Source of the DNA: Lachnospiraceae bacterium
Lineage (GTDB): Bacteria; Bacillota; Clostridia; Lachnospirales; Lachnospiraceae
Direction: 5' to 3'
NCBI GenBank assembly: GCA_015056725.1
Contig: SVFS01000025.1
Coordinates: forward strand, 1 to 32,814
DNA: 32,814 nt
In this document: one piece after another, positions 1-8,020 of the stretch
Layout: each line of letters begins with the position of its first letter
Numbering within the stretch: the first letter of the stretch is position 1
The notes under the pieces: model-generated
Databases searched by the model: none
What the model was told of the DNA's origin: nothing
The model's input: the letters and a program-made list of their open reading frames with translations, nothing else
Made by a program: the position numbers and the translations under genes

Positions 1-478
1 TAAAGTCTGCACCGTACTGTCTGTTTAGATAAGTGCAATACTTTAATCCCGAAATTTTGGCAAGTGCATATGCCTCGTTTGTTTTTTCAAGCTCCGATGT
101 CAAAAGACAATCTTCTGTCATTGGTTGTGGTGCAAGTCTCGGATAAATACAAGAAGAGCCTAAAAACAACAATTTCTTACACTCATTTTTCCATGCCGCA
201 TGAATAGCATTCATTTCCATCATCATATTTTCATACATAAAATCTGCCGGATAAGTGTCATTTGCCATAATTCCGCCAACCTTTGCAGCTGCCAGAAAAA
301 CATAATCCGGTTTTTCTTTTGTAAAAAAATCTTCTACTGCAAGCTGTCTGCATAAATCGAGTTCCTTATGACTTTTCGTAATAATATTGGTATAGCCATT
401 TTTAACAAGCTCTCTTACAATCGCTGACCCAACCATTCCGTTGTGGCCTGCCACATAAATTTTTGATTTTATATCCAT
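1..478 (-). CDS. fcl: GDP-L-fucose synthase, partial (3' end outside window)
   Basis: The protein starts [20 protein letters not shown], with the GxxGxxG NAD(P)-binding loop of short-chain dehydrogenase/epimerases. It continues with LGSSCIYP, the serine-containing strand typical of GDP-L-fucose synthase (WcaG/Fcl). Further on, [12 protein letters not shown] supplies the YxxxK catalytic pair. The family converts GDP-4-keto-6-deoxymannose to GDP-L-fucose by epimerisation and NADPH reduction in the cytosol. The gene begins 10 bp after the gmd stop codon, so the two consecutive pathway enzymes are co-transcribed. About 159 residues of the usual roughly 310 are present; the rest lies beyond position 1. 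Assignment is firm; the role in capsule, exopolysaccharide or glycan synthesis is inferred from the pathway. Confidence 0.93.
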   Translation of the reverse strand, partial: MDIKSKIYVAGHNGMVGSAIVRELVKNGYTNIITKSHKELDLCRQLAVEDFFTKEKPDYVFLAAAKVGGIMANDTYPADFMYENMMMEMNAIHAAWKNECKKLLFLGSSCIYPRLAPQPMTEDCLLTSELEKTNEAYALAKISGLKYCTYLNRQYGADF

Positions 479-488
479 ACTCTTTAAA

Positions 489-1529
489 TCAAATTCCCCC
501 CTGCTTCACAAGCTCCCTGTCATGGTTTGACATTATTCTTACAAGCTCCTCATAGCTTGTTTTTTGAGGATTCCAGCCAAGCACTATTTTGGCCTTAGTC
601 GGATCTCCCCAGAGGTTTACCACATCCGTCGGACGAAACCACGCCGGATTCACCTGTACACGAAGCACTCCGTTTTGATCATATCCTTTTTCTTCTAACC
701 CTTTTCCCTGCCAGGAAAGAAGCATCCCGTTTTCTGCAAAAGCTTTTTCGGTAAAATCCCTAACCGTATGCTGCTCGCCGGTTGCTATGACAAAATCCTC
801 CGGTTTCTCTGCCTGAAGCATAAGCCACATGCATTCTACATAATCTTTGGCATATCCCCAGTCTCGAAGAGAATCCATATTACCAAGCTCTAAAATCTCC
901 TGCTTTCCTTCTGCAATTCTGGCAGCTGCAAGCGTAATCTTTCTCGTAACAAAATTTTCTCCCCGACGCTCTGATTCGTGATTGAATAATATTCCGTTTA
1001 CAGCAAACATCCCATATGCTTCCCGATACTCTTTTACCATCCAAAAACCATACTGCTTCGCTACTGCATATGGACTGAACGGATGGAAGGGTGTCGTTTC
1101 CCTCTGCGGTGCTTCTTCCACCTTCCCATAAAGCTCTGATGTAGAAGCCTGATAAATTCTCGTCTTCTTGGTAAGTCCTAAAATTCTGACCGCCTCTAAA
1201 ATTCGCAGTACTCCTATGGCATCCACATCTCCCGAATACTCCGGTACATCGAAGCTTATCTGTACATGAGACTGTGCTGCCAGATTATATATTTCATCAG
1301 GTTGCACAATATTGACAATTCGAATAATAGAACAAGAATCCGACATATCTCCGTCATGCAAAGTAATGCTGTTTTCTGCTATCAGATGGTCAATGCGCGA
1401 TGTATTAGAAGTAGATGCACGCCTTACCATTCCATGTACTTCATATCCCTTTTCTAACAAAAACTCCGCAAGATAGGAACCATCCTGCCCTGTTATACCT
1501 GTTATGAGTGCTTTTTTTATCTTATTCAT
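489..1529 (-). CDS. gmd: GDP-mannose 4,6-dehydratase
   Basis: This enzyme converts GDP-D-mannose to GDP-4-keto-6-deoxy-D-mannose, the first committed step to GDP-L-fucose. The N-terminus [19 protein letters not shown] holds the GxxGxxG NADP loop. The catalytic Thr/Ser-Glu-Tyr-Lys set is visible in [14 protein letters not shown] and [10 protein letters not shown], and [17 protein letters not shown] is the family's substrate-binding segment. At 346 residues it has the normal family length and appears intact. It is directly followed by fcl, giving a complete GDP-fucose pair. The upstream region to the divergent AraC gene is 292 bp and contains two strong inverted repeats, so regulation at the leader or promoter is likely. 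The start is the ATG after a short AT-rich leader with a GGAGTTTAAATAG stretch as the likely ribosome site. Confidence 0.96.
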   Translation of the reverse strand: MNKIKKALITGITGQDGSYLAEFLLEKGYEVHGMVRRASTSNTSRIDHLIAENSITLHDGDMSDSCSIIRIVNIVQPDEIYNLAAQSHVQISFDVPEYSGDVDAIGVLRILEAVRILGLTKKTRIYQASTSELYGKVEEAPQRETTPFHPFSPYAVAKQYGFWMVKEYREAYGMFAVNGILFNHESERRGENFVTRKITLAAARIAEGKQEILELGNMDSLRDWGYAKDYVECMWLMLQAEKPEDFVIATGEQHTVRDFTEKAFAENGMLLSWQGKGLEEKGYDQNGVLRVQVNPAWFRPTDVVNLWGDPTKAKIVLGWNPQKTSYEELVRIMSNHDRELVKQGGI

Positions 1530-1581
1530 TCTATTTAAACTCCTAAACCTTTTTATGTTCTCACACCAAATTGCTCTATTA

Positions 1582-1611
1582 CCGACGGATATGTTTTACC
1601 ATATCCGCCGG
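1582..1611 (-). promoter_or_regulatory. 12-bp hairpin/inverted repeat in the gmd leader
   Basis: The arms are 1582-1593 and 1600-1611 around a 6-base loop. They match at 11 of 12 positions as DNA. In the minus-strand RNA the single mismatch becomes a G-U pair, so the hairpin is fully paired. An outer ATTACC/GGTAAT pair flanks it with a bulge. No U-run follows, so it is not a simple terminator. It lies about 55-110 bases before the gmd start. It may be an RNA regulatory element or an operator; which one cannot be decided from sequence. Confidence 0.45.
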
Positions 1612-1633
1612 ATGGGTAATCCCATTCTTTTAC

Positions 1634-1657
1634 ACAATGCCTATTGTAAAGCATTGT
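1634..1657. repeat. Inverted repeat ACAATGC-N10-GCATTGT
   Basis: Seven-base perfect arms (1634-1640 and 1651-1657) are separated by 10 bases in the gmd/AraC divergent region. The centre-to-centre distance of about 17 bp fits two successive major grooves, so this could be a dimeric regulator's site. The divergent AraC-type protein or an unlinked regulator are candidates. No direct evidence links any protein to it. Confidence 0.35.
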
Positions 1658-1701
1658 AAATCTCCTTATTAGTGCATATATTGTCTTATACTTGCACAAT
1701 A

Positions 1702-1731
1702 TTGACTTTTGTAGTATGGTTTTCTTATCAT
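1702..1731 (+). promoter_or_regulatory. Probable promoter of the AraC-type gene
   Basis: TTGACT (1702-1707) and TATCAT (1726-1731) are separated by 18 bp. This would start transcription near 1738 and give an 84-base leader before the regulator's ATG at 1822. The inverted repeats at 1582-1657 lie just upstream. Confidence 0.45.
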
Positions 1732-1821
1732 CATAACAACATGACATTCGTATTAGAACGCAAGTAACTATATTTTGTCGCTATAGGAAATACAATCGTT
1801 CACAGCGACGGAAAGGATAAA

Positions 1822-2691
1822 ATGCCTACATCATATTTTTCAGGAAGCCTTGTTTCCTCACAGCGAATTTTATATACCCCATCTGCATTTGCGAAAAAAA
1901 ATCTGCTTCATCTACAGGAGGTCGGTACCTTACAGGCACAAAAACCTCATACAAGCAAACGTAAAGATTTAGTTTCCTATCTACTCTTTATCGTTCTTTC
2001 CGGTTCCGGTACTCTTACTTACAATGGAGTAGATTATGATTTAAAAAAGGGGGATTGCGTTTTTATTGACTGTCGTAAACCATACTCTCATCGAAGTTCC
2101 GAAGATCTTTGGCAGCTTCAATGGGCTCATTTTTATGGTCAAAACATGAACAACATTTTTGAGAAATATATAGAACGAGCAGGACAGGTCACCTTCCATC
2201 CAATAAATACAACAGCATTTTTAACGACACTATCAGAGCTGTATCAATTAGCGGATTCTGAAGAATATGTCAGAGATATGATGATAAATGAAAAGCTTTC
2301 TTCTCTTTTGACACTTATCATGAAAGAAAGCCATTACACCGAAGGCGTAATCCATCTTTCCCAGAAAAAATATAATATGCAGGATGTCAAAGAATATTTA
2401 GACAATCACTATCAGGAAAAGATTTCTTTAGACGAACTCGCCTCTCTTTTTTATATTAACAAGTTCTACCTGACACGTGTTTTTAAAGAACAATACGGAT
2501 TATCGATTTACAGCTATTTACAGCAAATAAAAATCACCCATGCCAAGCAGCTTCTGCGATTCACAGATGATACCTTAGAATCTATCAGTCTTGCCTGTAA
2601 CATGGGCGATCCAACTTATTTTTCTCGTACCTTTAAAAAGATTGAGGGCATTTCTCCGGGCGAATTCCGAAAGAGATGGCAGGAGGGGTAA
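1822..2691 (+). CDS. AraC-family transcriptional regulator
   Basis: The 289-residue protein has the common two-part AraC layout. An N-terminal cupin-like sensor domain spans about residues 45-150 (SGTLTYNGVDYDLKKGDCVFIDCRKPYSH is typical of the AraC_binding fold). A C-terminal double helix-turn-helix covers about residues 190-285. The second motif, GDPTYFSRTFKKIEGISPGEFRKRW, closely matches the family signature. Such proteins usually sense a sugar and activate neighbouring genes. It is divergent from gmd-fcl and convergent with the LacI-type gene, so no target is certain. The start ATG follows GGAAAGGA with good spacing. The 52 bp to the next stop codon are AT-rich with only a weak hairpin. 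Confidence 0.92.
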   Translation: MPTSYFSGSLVSSQRILYTPSAFAKKNLLHLQEVGTLQAQKPHTSKRKDLVSYLLFIVLSGSGTLTYNGVDYDLKKGDCVFIDCRKPYSHRSSEDLWQLQWAHFYGQNMNNIFEKYIERAGQVTFHPINTTAFLTTLSELYQLADSEEYVRDMMINEKLSSLLTLIMKESHYTEGVIHLSQKKYNMQDVKEYLDNHYQEKISLDELASLFYINKFYLTRVFKEQYGLSIYSYLQQIKITHAKQLLRFTDDTLESISLACNMGDPTYFSRTFKKIEGISPGEFRKRWQEG

Positions 2692-2743
2692 TAAATACAT
2701 TGTTGTAGATATTTATTCTTGTCAAAATAATATAAAAATTATC

Positions 2744-3745
2744 TTATTCTACAATCCGTTTTACAGATTCCCCTTCGTAAATACTTGTCTCCAATACAAT
2801 CTTTCCGCCGACAACATTTTCTTCCAGTTTCTTCAGCATCAACTCTGCTGCCGTAACTGCGATTTTTTCCATCGGCTGCGTTACTGTCCAAAGAGATGGT
2901 TTTACAATCTGTGCCAACATGAAATTATCAAAACCAATCAAGGATATTTCTTCCGGAAAATGTACACCGGACTCATTAATCGCCAGGATACCGCCTAATG
3001 TGATTTCATAGTTTGTCATAAACACTGCTGTAGGACGTTCTTCCATAGAAAGCAGCTCTTTCATTGCCTGATAACCATGCTCTACCGTCAGTTTACCGCG
3101 TTTTATATAGTCATCCTTAACGGAAATGCCGTTTGTTGTCAGTGCTTCCACATATCCGGCAAGTCGCTTGCGTCCTGTGTACTCCTTATCGTCGCCGCAA
3201 ATCACCGCAATGTCTTTGTGATTATTGTGAATTAAAACTTCTACCGCTTCCTTAGCGGCTTTTACGTTGTCAATCAATACACTATCCAGCTCATCATTTT
3301 CAAAAGCCCTGTCTATCAACACAACAGGTATTCCTTTTTCAAAAACCGGCTGTAAATATTCCGAATCATTTGCTGTTGGAATAATGATAATTCCATCCAC
3401 TCTTTTACTGATTAAAAAGTGAAGTGCTTCTTCTTCCAGCTTTTCATCTCCCTGGCTGTCACATACAATCGTACTATAGTTGTGCTGACGTAATACACTT
3501 TCAATATTTGACACCAGCGTTCCTGCAAATACATTTTCAAAGCTCTGAATAAGCACACCTATTGTTCTTGTTTTTTTCGTTGCAAGTCCGCGTGCCACTT
3601 CGTTCACTTCATAATGAAGTTCTTCAATCGCCTTCGCAATTGCTCTTGCATTTTCCGGCAAAACATTCCCACCATTTATGTATTTTGAAATTGTCGCAAG
3701 AGATAATCCTGTTTTTTCACGTATGTCTCTGATTGTTGCTGCCAT
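2744..3745 (-). CDS. LacI-family transcriptional regulator
   Basis: The protein has 333 residues, the normal LacI length. Residues 1-60 carry the helix-turn-helix and hinge: TIRDIREKTGLSLATISKYI is the recognition region, followed by LPENARAIAKAIEELHYEVN. From about residue 60 there is a periplasmic-binding-protein-like effector domain, with RTIGVLIQSF, DGIIIIP, VVLIDRAF and ISLIGFDNF as recognisable strands. Family members bind palindromic operators with a central CG and release on binding a sugar or purine. It has its own promoter 87-115 bp upstream with an operator-like site just downstream of the -10, suggesting self-repression. No sugar-use genes lie next to it, so the effector is unknown. 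The start follows AGTGGGGAAC. Confidence 0.93.
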   Translation of the reverse strand: MAATIRDIREKTGLSLATISKYINGGNVLPENARAIAKAIEELHYEVNEVARGLATKKTRTIGVLIQSFENVFAGTLVSNIESVLRQHNYSTIVCDSQGDEKLEEEALHFLISKRVDGIIIIPTANDSEYLQPVFEKGIPVVLIDRAFENDELDSVLIDNVKAAKEAVEVLIHNNHKDIAVICGDDKEYTGRKRLAGYVEALTTNGISVKDDYIKRGKLTVEHGYQAMKELLSMEERPTAVFMTNYEITLGGILAINESGVHFPEEISLIGFDNFMLAQIVKPSLWTVTQPMEKIAVTAAELMLKKLEENVVGGKIVLETSIYEGESVKRIVE

Positions 3746-3812
3746 GATATGTTCCCCACTTATTTACAGTTTTTAACAAAATATTTTTACGCTATTTAAA
3801 TTGCATCCAAGT

Positions 3813-3822
3813 GAACCGTTTC
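3813..3822 (-). promoter_or_regulatory. Candidate LacI-type operator
   Basis: On the minus strand this reads GAAACGGTTC, a near-palindrome with the central CG typical of LacI-family sites (GAAACG-like half sites; 8 of 10 bases symmetric). It lies about 10 bp downstream of the -10 element of the LacI gene's promoter, covering the transcription start region. This is the classic position for autorepression. Confidence 0.5.
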
Positions 3823-3831
3823 GTTTTATTT

Positions 3832-3860
3832 ATCATAACAAAGTACACGTATATCGTCAA
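3832..3860 (-). promoter_or_regulatory. Promoter of the LacI-family gene
   Basis: On the minus strand TTGACG (3855-3860) and TATGAT (3832-3837) are spaced by exactly 17 bp, a strong sigma-A promoter. Predicted start is near 3825, giving a leader of about 80 bases. It lies just beyond the stop codon of the MFS gene, so the regulator can be made independently of it. Confidence 0.7.
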
Positions 3861-3865
3861 TGTAT

Positions 3866-5113
3866 CTATTCATTCGCTATCCTCTGTTCCAGTTCCGCAA
3901 ATGATTTTTTTAGGGAAAATGCCAACAGCATCGTCAATACCGCTACTGCAAAGAACACAAGATAAATACTATTTCTCATCCCTTCAAACAATGCTCCGTA
4001 AATTGCCTGACCAATCGGAGATGCACACATTCCGATGCACATTGCGCAGGAAATCACCTTTCCTATCAGATCTGACGGAACAATAATTTGCAAATAGGAC
4101 ATAAGCTGAATAGAAAACAAAGTTGCCAGAAGCATCATTACAAAGCAGCTTAACAGAATGATAATATATGCCGTCATTGCAGGTATTGGAAGCATTAAAG
4201 TAATTCCTATGGGAATAAGTGTCAGCGCATCATAAAACAGCAACATATATCCATTTCTTGTCTTTAATTTCCCTGCAAATATTCCTGCCCCCATTCCACC
4301 ACAAAGAGAGCCTATCGCCATAGCCCCTTCGGCATAACCATACAAACGGCTTGCCGCTTCACTTTCCAATGCCAGCATCTGTGTAATAATAACCGGCATA
4401 CCGATAATCACAAGCGCACTCAAAATCATATTAATTGCCGCAACCGCAAGAGATAATTTCATAATCAATGGTTGCTTTTTGCTCATGTAATAAAAGCTTT
4501 CTTTCAAATCTCCGAATCCTATTTCAAAAATATTTCCTTGTGCCTGTTTTTTCTTATATGGAATCTGAATAAACATTTCCATAACAGCAGATGACATAAA
4601 GCATATACCACTTACGTAAAGAATTGGCATAATTCCATAAAAGCTAAACAATGCTCCACCCACAACAGGTCCAATCAATCCCGAAAATGAGCTCACCAAA
4701 TTAATTACTGCATTTCCCTGCATAATATGTTCTCCTGATAATAATGCGGGAATGCTAGCCTGTACTGCCGGCTGATATGCTCCCTGAATACCATATAGCA
4801 AAAACATTGTTGATAATAGAAGTATTATCAGATTCATCTTACCCAGCAGCATAATTACTCCGGCAACCAGTATTGCCGTTGAAAAATCAAGCACTACCAT
4901 AATATTACGCTTGTTTACACGATCTGCAAAAATACCACCAACAGGACTTAAAACAATCATCGGAATAAATGCGCAGGCACTTACAGCTCCAAACAATGCT
5001 GCTGAACCTGTTTCATTCAGCAAATACAACGGCAATGCAAATCTGAGCACTGCATTACCAAACAACGATATAATCTGTCCCACGACAACCATTAAAAAAT
5101 TTCGACTCCACAT
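3866..5113 (-). CDS. MFS transporter, drug/macrolide-efflux-like
   Basis: The protein has 415 residues and about 12 hydrophobic segments along its whole length. The conserved motif between helices 2 and 3 is visible as GGIFADRVNKRNIMV (G-x3-D-R-x3-R-like). The overall pattern (IISLFGNAVLRFALPLYLL, AYQPAVQASIPALL, GEHIMQGNAVINLVSSFSG) resembles the MFS_3 group that includes macrolide and enterobactin exporters. It is expected to be a proton-coupled exporter in the cell membrane; the substrate is not predictable. The gene stands alone: the LacI-type gene downstream has its own promoter. The start ATG follows GGAAAGGAAAAG. Upstream, operator-like repeated boxes suggest regulated expression. Confidence 0.88.
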   Translation of the reverse strand: MWSRNFLMVVVGQIISLFGNAVLRFALPLYLLNETGSAALFGAVSACAFIPMIVLSPVGGIFADRVNKRNIMVVLDFSTAILVAGVIMLLGKMNLIILLLSTMFLLYGIQGAYQPAVQASIPALLSGEHIMQGNAVINLVSSFSGLIGPVVGGALFSFYGIMPILYVSGICFMSSAVMEMFIQIPYKKKQAQGNIFEIGFGDLKESFYYMSKKQPLIMKLSLAVAAINMILSALVIIGMPVIITQMLALESEAASRLYGYAEGAMAIGSLCGGMGAGIFAGKLKTRNGYMLLFYDALTLIPIGITLMLPIPAMTAYIIILLSCFVMMLLATLFSIQLMSYLQIIVPSDLIGKVISCAMCIGMCASPIGQAIYGALFEGMRNSIYLVFFAVAVLTMLLAFSLKKSFAELEQRIANE

Positions 5114-5161
5114 TTTCTTACTTTTCCTTTCCTTGTGTACTCATTTCTCAAATCGTTTTTC

Positions 5162-5234
5162 AGTATACACAAGAGGTAAATGCTTTGCTATAGCTTATAA
5201 GTAAGTGGTTCGTATACTAAGATAAGTGGTATAC
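5162..5234 (-). promoter_or_regulatory. Probable MFS promoter with repeated TAAGTGGT / GTATAC boxes
   Basis: A TATACT -10 (minus strand, 5162-5167) lies 49-54 bp before the gene start but has no good -35 (TAGCAA at 17 bp). Upstream of it are two related elements: plus strand GTAAGTGGTTCGTATAC at 5201-5217 and ATAAGTGGTATAC at 5222-5234. They are about 21 bp apart, i.e. two helical turns. A weak -35 with phased upstream boxes is the usual layout of an activator-dependent promoter. The cognate regulator is not identifiable here. Confidence 0.4.
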
Positions 5235-5308
5235 TTTTTCCTATAACGCGTAATACTATACCGATGTTTTTGATTCATTCCTTCTAAATTATTCATCATT
5301 ATCATAGT

Positions 5309-5365
5309 AAAAAGCCCGATTACGAACCTATACTCCTCTATTTTGGTTGCATAATCAGGCTTTTT
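5309..5365 (-). terminator. Terminator of the threonine/aspartate operon
   Basis: AAAAAGCC-CGATTA (from 5309) pairs with TAATC-AGGCTTTTT (to 5365) with one mismatch, and an inner GAACC/GGTT pair continues the stem. On the minus strand the hairpin is followed by a U-run. It lies just after the aspartate kinase stop at 5383. Confidence 0.75.
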
Positions 5366-5382
5366 ATCCCTCTATATTCAGT

Positions 5383-6702
5383 TTACAGTCTTACTTCCAC
5401 AAAAATATCATAGATTGCTTTAATTGCCACCTCAAAGTCTTCATTCTTAACACCGATGATGATATTAAGCTCAGAAGAACCCTGGTCAATCATCTTAACA
5501 TTGACATTTGCATGTGCCAGTGCAGAGAAGATTCTGCCGGCTGTACCACGGGAGGATTTCATTCCACGTCCCACTACCGCGATTAATGCCAGGTCTGCTT
5601 CGATTTCAATGTGATCCGGGTCTGCCAGTCTGTGAATTGCAGATACAACAGACTGCTCTTTATGCATAAATTCATCCTGATGTACAAGAATTGTCATTGT
5701 ATCAATACCGGATGGCATATGCTCAAAGGATATATCATTGTCTTCAAACGCCTGAAGCACCTTTCTTCCAAATCCGATTTCTCCGTTCATCATATCCTTT
5801 TCCAAAATGACAGAACAGAAACCTTTCTTACCTGCGATACCGGTAATTGTATATTTGGATTTCTGACATGTACTTCCTACAATCCAAGTACCTGCATCAT
5901 TTGGCTTATTTGTATTACGGATATTAATCGGAATACCTTCTTTACGAACAGGGAAAATAGCATCCTCATGAAGTACAGAAGCGCCCATATATGCAAGCTC
6001 TCTAAGCTCTTTATATGTAATCACCTCGATAACTTCCGGTTTGTAAATAATACGTGGGTCTGCTACTAAAAATCCCGAAACGTCTGTCCAGTTTTCATAT
6101 ACATCTACATGTGCTGCTCTTGCAACGATAGAACCTGTCACATCCGAGCCGCCACGGGAAAATGTTTTTACCGTTCCATCTTCTTTTGCACCATAAAATC
6201 CGGGTACTACTGCTCTTTCTGTTTCTTTCAATTTTGCACGTAAAACTTTATGTGTTTTCTCTGCGTTGAACTCGCCATGTTCATCAAAGAAAATAACCGT
6301 TGCCGCATCAATGAATTCATAGCCTAAATAGTTTGCCATGATAATACCATTTAAATATTCACCACGGGAAGCAGCATAATCACTACCGGCTTTCGCCTTG
6401 AAATTCTTTTCAATCTCTTTGAATTCATCCTCTAAAGAAAGCGCAAGTGAAAGTCCATCGATGATTTCCTGATATCTTTCCTTAATTGCTGCAAGTTCTT
6501 TCTTGAAATCCTTGCCCTCTTCTGCCAGTTCATAACAGCTATATAACATATCTGTTACTTTTGTATCTTTGGAATGTCTTTTCCCCGGAGCTGACGGAAC
6601 AACATATTTTCTGTCTTTATCCGCCCTGATAATATCTCCAACTTTCTTGAACTGTTCAGCGCTTGCCAAAGAACTGCCGCCGAATTTTACTACTTTTTTC
6701 AT
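5383..6702 (-). CDS. lysC: Aspartate kinase
   Basis: This enzyme phosphorylates L-aspartate with ATP, the entry to lysine, methionine and threonine synthesis. The amino-acid-kinase fold begins with VVKFGGSSLAS (the K-F-G-G-S/T signature). It continues with TFSRGGSDVTGSIVARAA, YENWTDVSGFLVADPRI and VLHEDAIFPV. Two ACT domains occupy about residues 300-439 (FCSVILEKDMMNGEIGFGRK; LALIAVVGRGMKSSRGTAGR), so allosteric inhibition by an end product is expected. The 439-residue length is normal for a single-function enzyme. It is the last gene of the operon thrR-hom-apgM-lysC, followed by a strong terminator, and its position favours a threonine-dedicated isozyme. A 90-bp gap separates it from the gene before; the ribosome site is GAGGAG. 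Confidence 0.93.
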   Translation of the reverse strand: MKKVVKFGGSSLASAEQFKKVGDIIRADKDRKYVVPSAPGKRHSKDTKVTDMLYSCYELAEEGKDFKKELAAIKERYQEIIDGLSLALSLEDEFKEIEKNFKAKAGSDYAASRGEYLNGIIMANYLGYEFIDAATVIFFDEHGEFNAEKTHKVLRAKLKETERAVVPGFYGAKEDGTVKTFSRGGSDVTGSIVARAAHVDVYENWTDVSGFLVADPRIIYKPEVIEVITYKELRELAYMGASVLHEDAIFPVRKEGIPINIRNTNKPNDAGTWIVGSTCQKSKYTITGIAGKKGFCSVILEKDMMNGEIGFGRKVLQAFEDNDISFEHMPSGIDTMTILVHQDEFMHKEQSVVSAIHRLADPDHIEIEADLALIAVVGRGMKSSRGTAGRIFSALAHANVNVKMIDQGSSELNIIIGVKNEDFEVAIKAIYDIFVEVRL

Positions 6703-6792
6703 TTTTTCATATACTCCTCAAAAATATAATTTGTTTATGTCTTATCACATACATGCAATATTTCATTATAAATCAGACGCTTTTACCATAAC

Positions 6793-7992
6793 CTATTCTG
6801 CAAATAATTTATCGATAATCGTGTGTCCTTTTTCTACATACGGACCTTTCTTTGCATCTTCCTCGCAGTATGTTAAACCATTTCCCAGATTTTGTCTACT
6901 ATCATATAAAAGATATGGCACACTATCACTTGTATGCGTTCTGACGCTTATCGGCGTCGGATGATCCGGAAGTACTAAAAGTCTGTAATCTTCACCGGCT
7001 GCATTCATCTGATCTACTACTAATCTAATGACTCTCTGGTCTAAATTAGAAATTGCCTGTACCTTCTTTTCATAGCTTCCCTGATGTCCCATTTCATCCG
7101 GTGCTTCTACATGAATGTATGCAAAATCGTATCCATCTTTCAAAAGTCCATCTACAGCAGCCTGCGCTTTTCCTTCATAATTTGTATGAAGTCCGCCGTT
7201 TGCTCCCTCTACTGTAGCATTATCCATTCCTGCTCCAACCGCAATTCCTTTTAACAAGTCAACTGCGGAAATCATCAAACCTTTTTTTCCTGTTTTTTCT
7301 TTAAAATCAGAAAGCATCGGTTTTGTGCCTGCTCCCCAAAACCAACAACAGTTGGCAGGATTAAGACCTTTTTTCTTTCTTTCTATATTCAGTGGATGAT
7401 TTACTAAAATATCATAGCTTCTTTTCATCATATCGCGAAGCATATCATCCTTCGGTAAATACTGACCTATTACCTGGGTAAGTACGTCATGCGGCGGTGT
7501 AAGCGGCACCACCTCACCTTTATCCCAAATCAGGCAATGGCGATAGCTGGTACCTACATAGAACTGATATATTTCATTCTGCATCTGCTCCTGCACTGCT
7601 TTTAACAATACCGCACAATCCTCTGTACTGATTTCATCAGAGCTGTGGTCAATAATTGTCTTTTCTTCAAATGGTACGTCATCTTCCGAGATGGTAACGA
7701 TATTGCAGCGGATTGCCACATCGGTATCCTTCATCGGCACACCAATCGACAGTGCCTCCAAAGGCGAACGACCGGAATAATATACTTTTGGATCGTACCC
7801 CATAACTGAAAGATTTGCCGTATCAGACCCCGGACTCATTCCGTCAGGAATGGTATGCACCATTCCTATTTCTGCCTTTTCGCTCAACATATCCATTGTA
7901 GGCGTCTGGGCATATGCTATTGGTGTTCTTCCGTCAATCTGTGGAATTGGCTCATCTGCCATACCATCTCCCAGCACAATAATATATTTCAT
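6793..7992 (-). CDS. ApgM-family phosphotransferase, proposed homoserine kinase
   Basis: The sequence is that of the archaeal-type cofactor-independent phosphoglycerate mutase branch of the alkaline phosphatase superfamily. Metal ligand Asp is in VLGDGMADEP, the active-site Ser in PGSDTANLSVMGYDP, and further metal ligands in EAPDEMGHQG and LPDHPTP. The 399 residues match the family. A subgroup of this family, found in genomes lacking ThrB and encoded beside threonine genes, has been proposed to be homoserine kinase. Here it lies between homoserine dehydrogenase and aspartate kinase, with 28 bp to hom, exactly where thrB would be. So homoserine phosphorylation is the likelier role, with phosphoglycerate mutase activity the alternative. 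The start follows GAGGAGAATATT. Confidence 0.8.
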   Translation of the reverse strand: MKYIIVLGDGMADEPIPQIDGRTPIAYAQTPTMDMLSEKAEIGMVHTIPDGMSPGSDTANLSVMGYDPKVYYSGRSPLEALSIGVPMKDTDVAIRCNIVTISEDDVPFEEKTIIDHSSDEISTEDCAVLLKAVQEQMQNEIYQFYVGTSYRHCLIWDKGEVVPLTPPHDVLTQVIGQYLPKDDMLRDMMKRSYDILVNHPLNIERKKKGLNPANCCWFWGAGTKPMLSDFKEKTGKKGLMISAVDLLKGIAVGAGMDNATVEGANGGLHTNYEGKAQAAVDGLLKDGYDFAYIHVEAPDEMGHQGSYEKKVQAISNLDQRVIRLVVDQMNAAGEDYRLLVLPDHPTPISVRTHTSDSVPYLLYDSRQNLGNGLTYCEEDAKKGPYVEKGHTIIDKLFAE

Positions 7993-8020
7993 AATATTCT
8001 CCTCAAGCTCTATTCATTTA

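Noticed and set aside
1553-1747. 64-codon minus-strand frame in the gmd/AraC gap
   Set aside because: No ribosome site; it covers the inverted repeats and the AraC promoter and shows no protein-like pattern.
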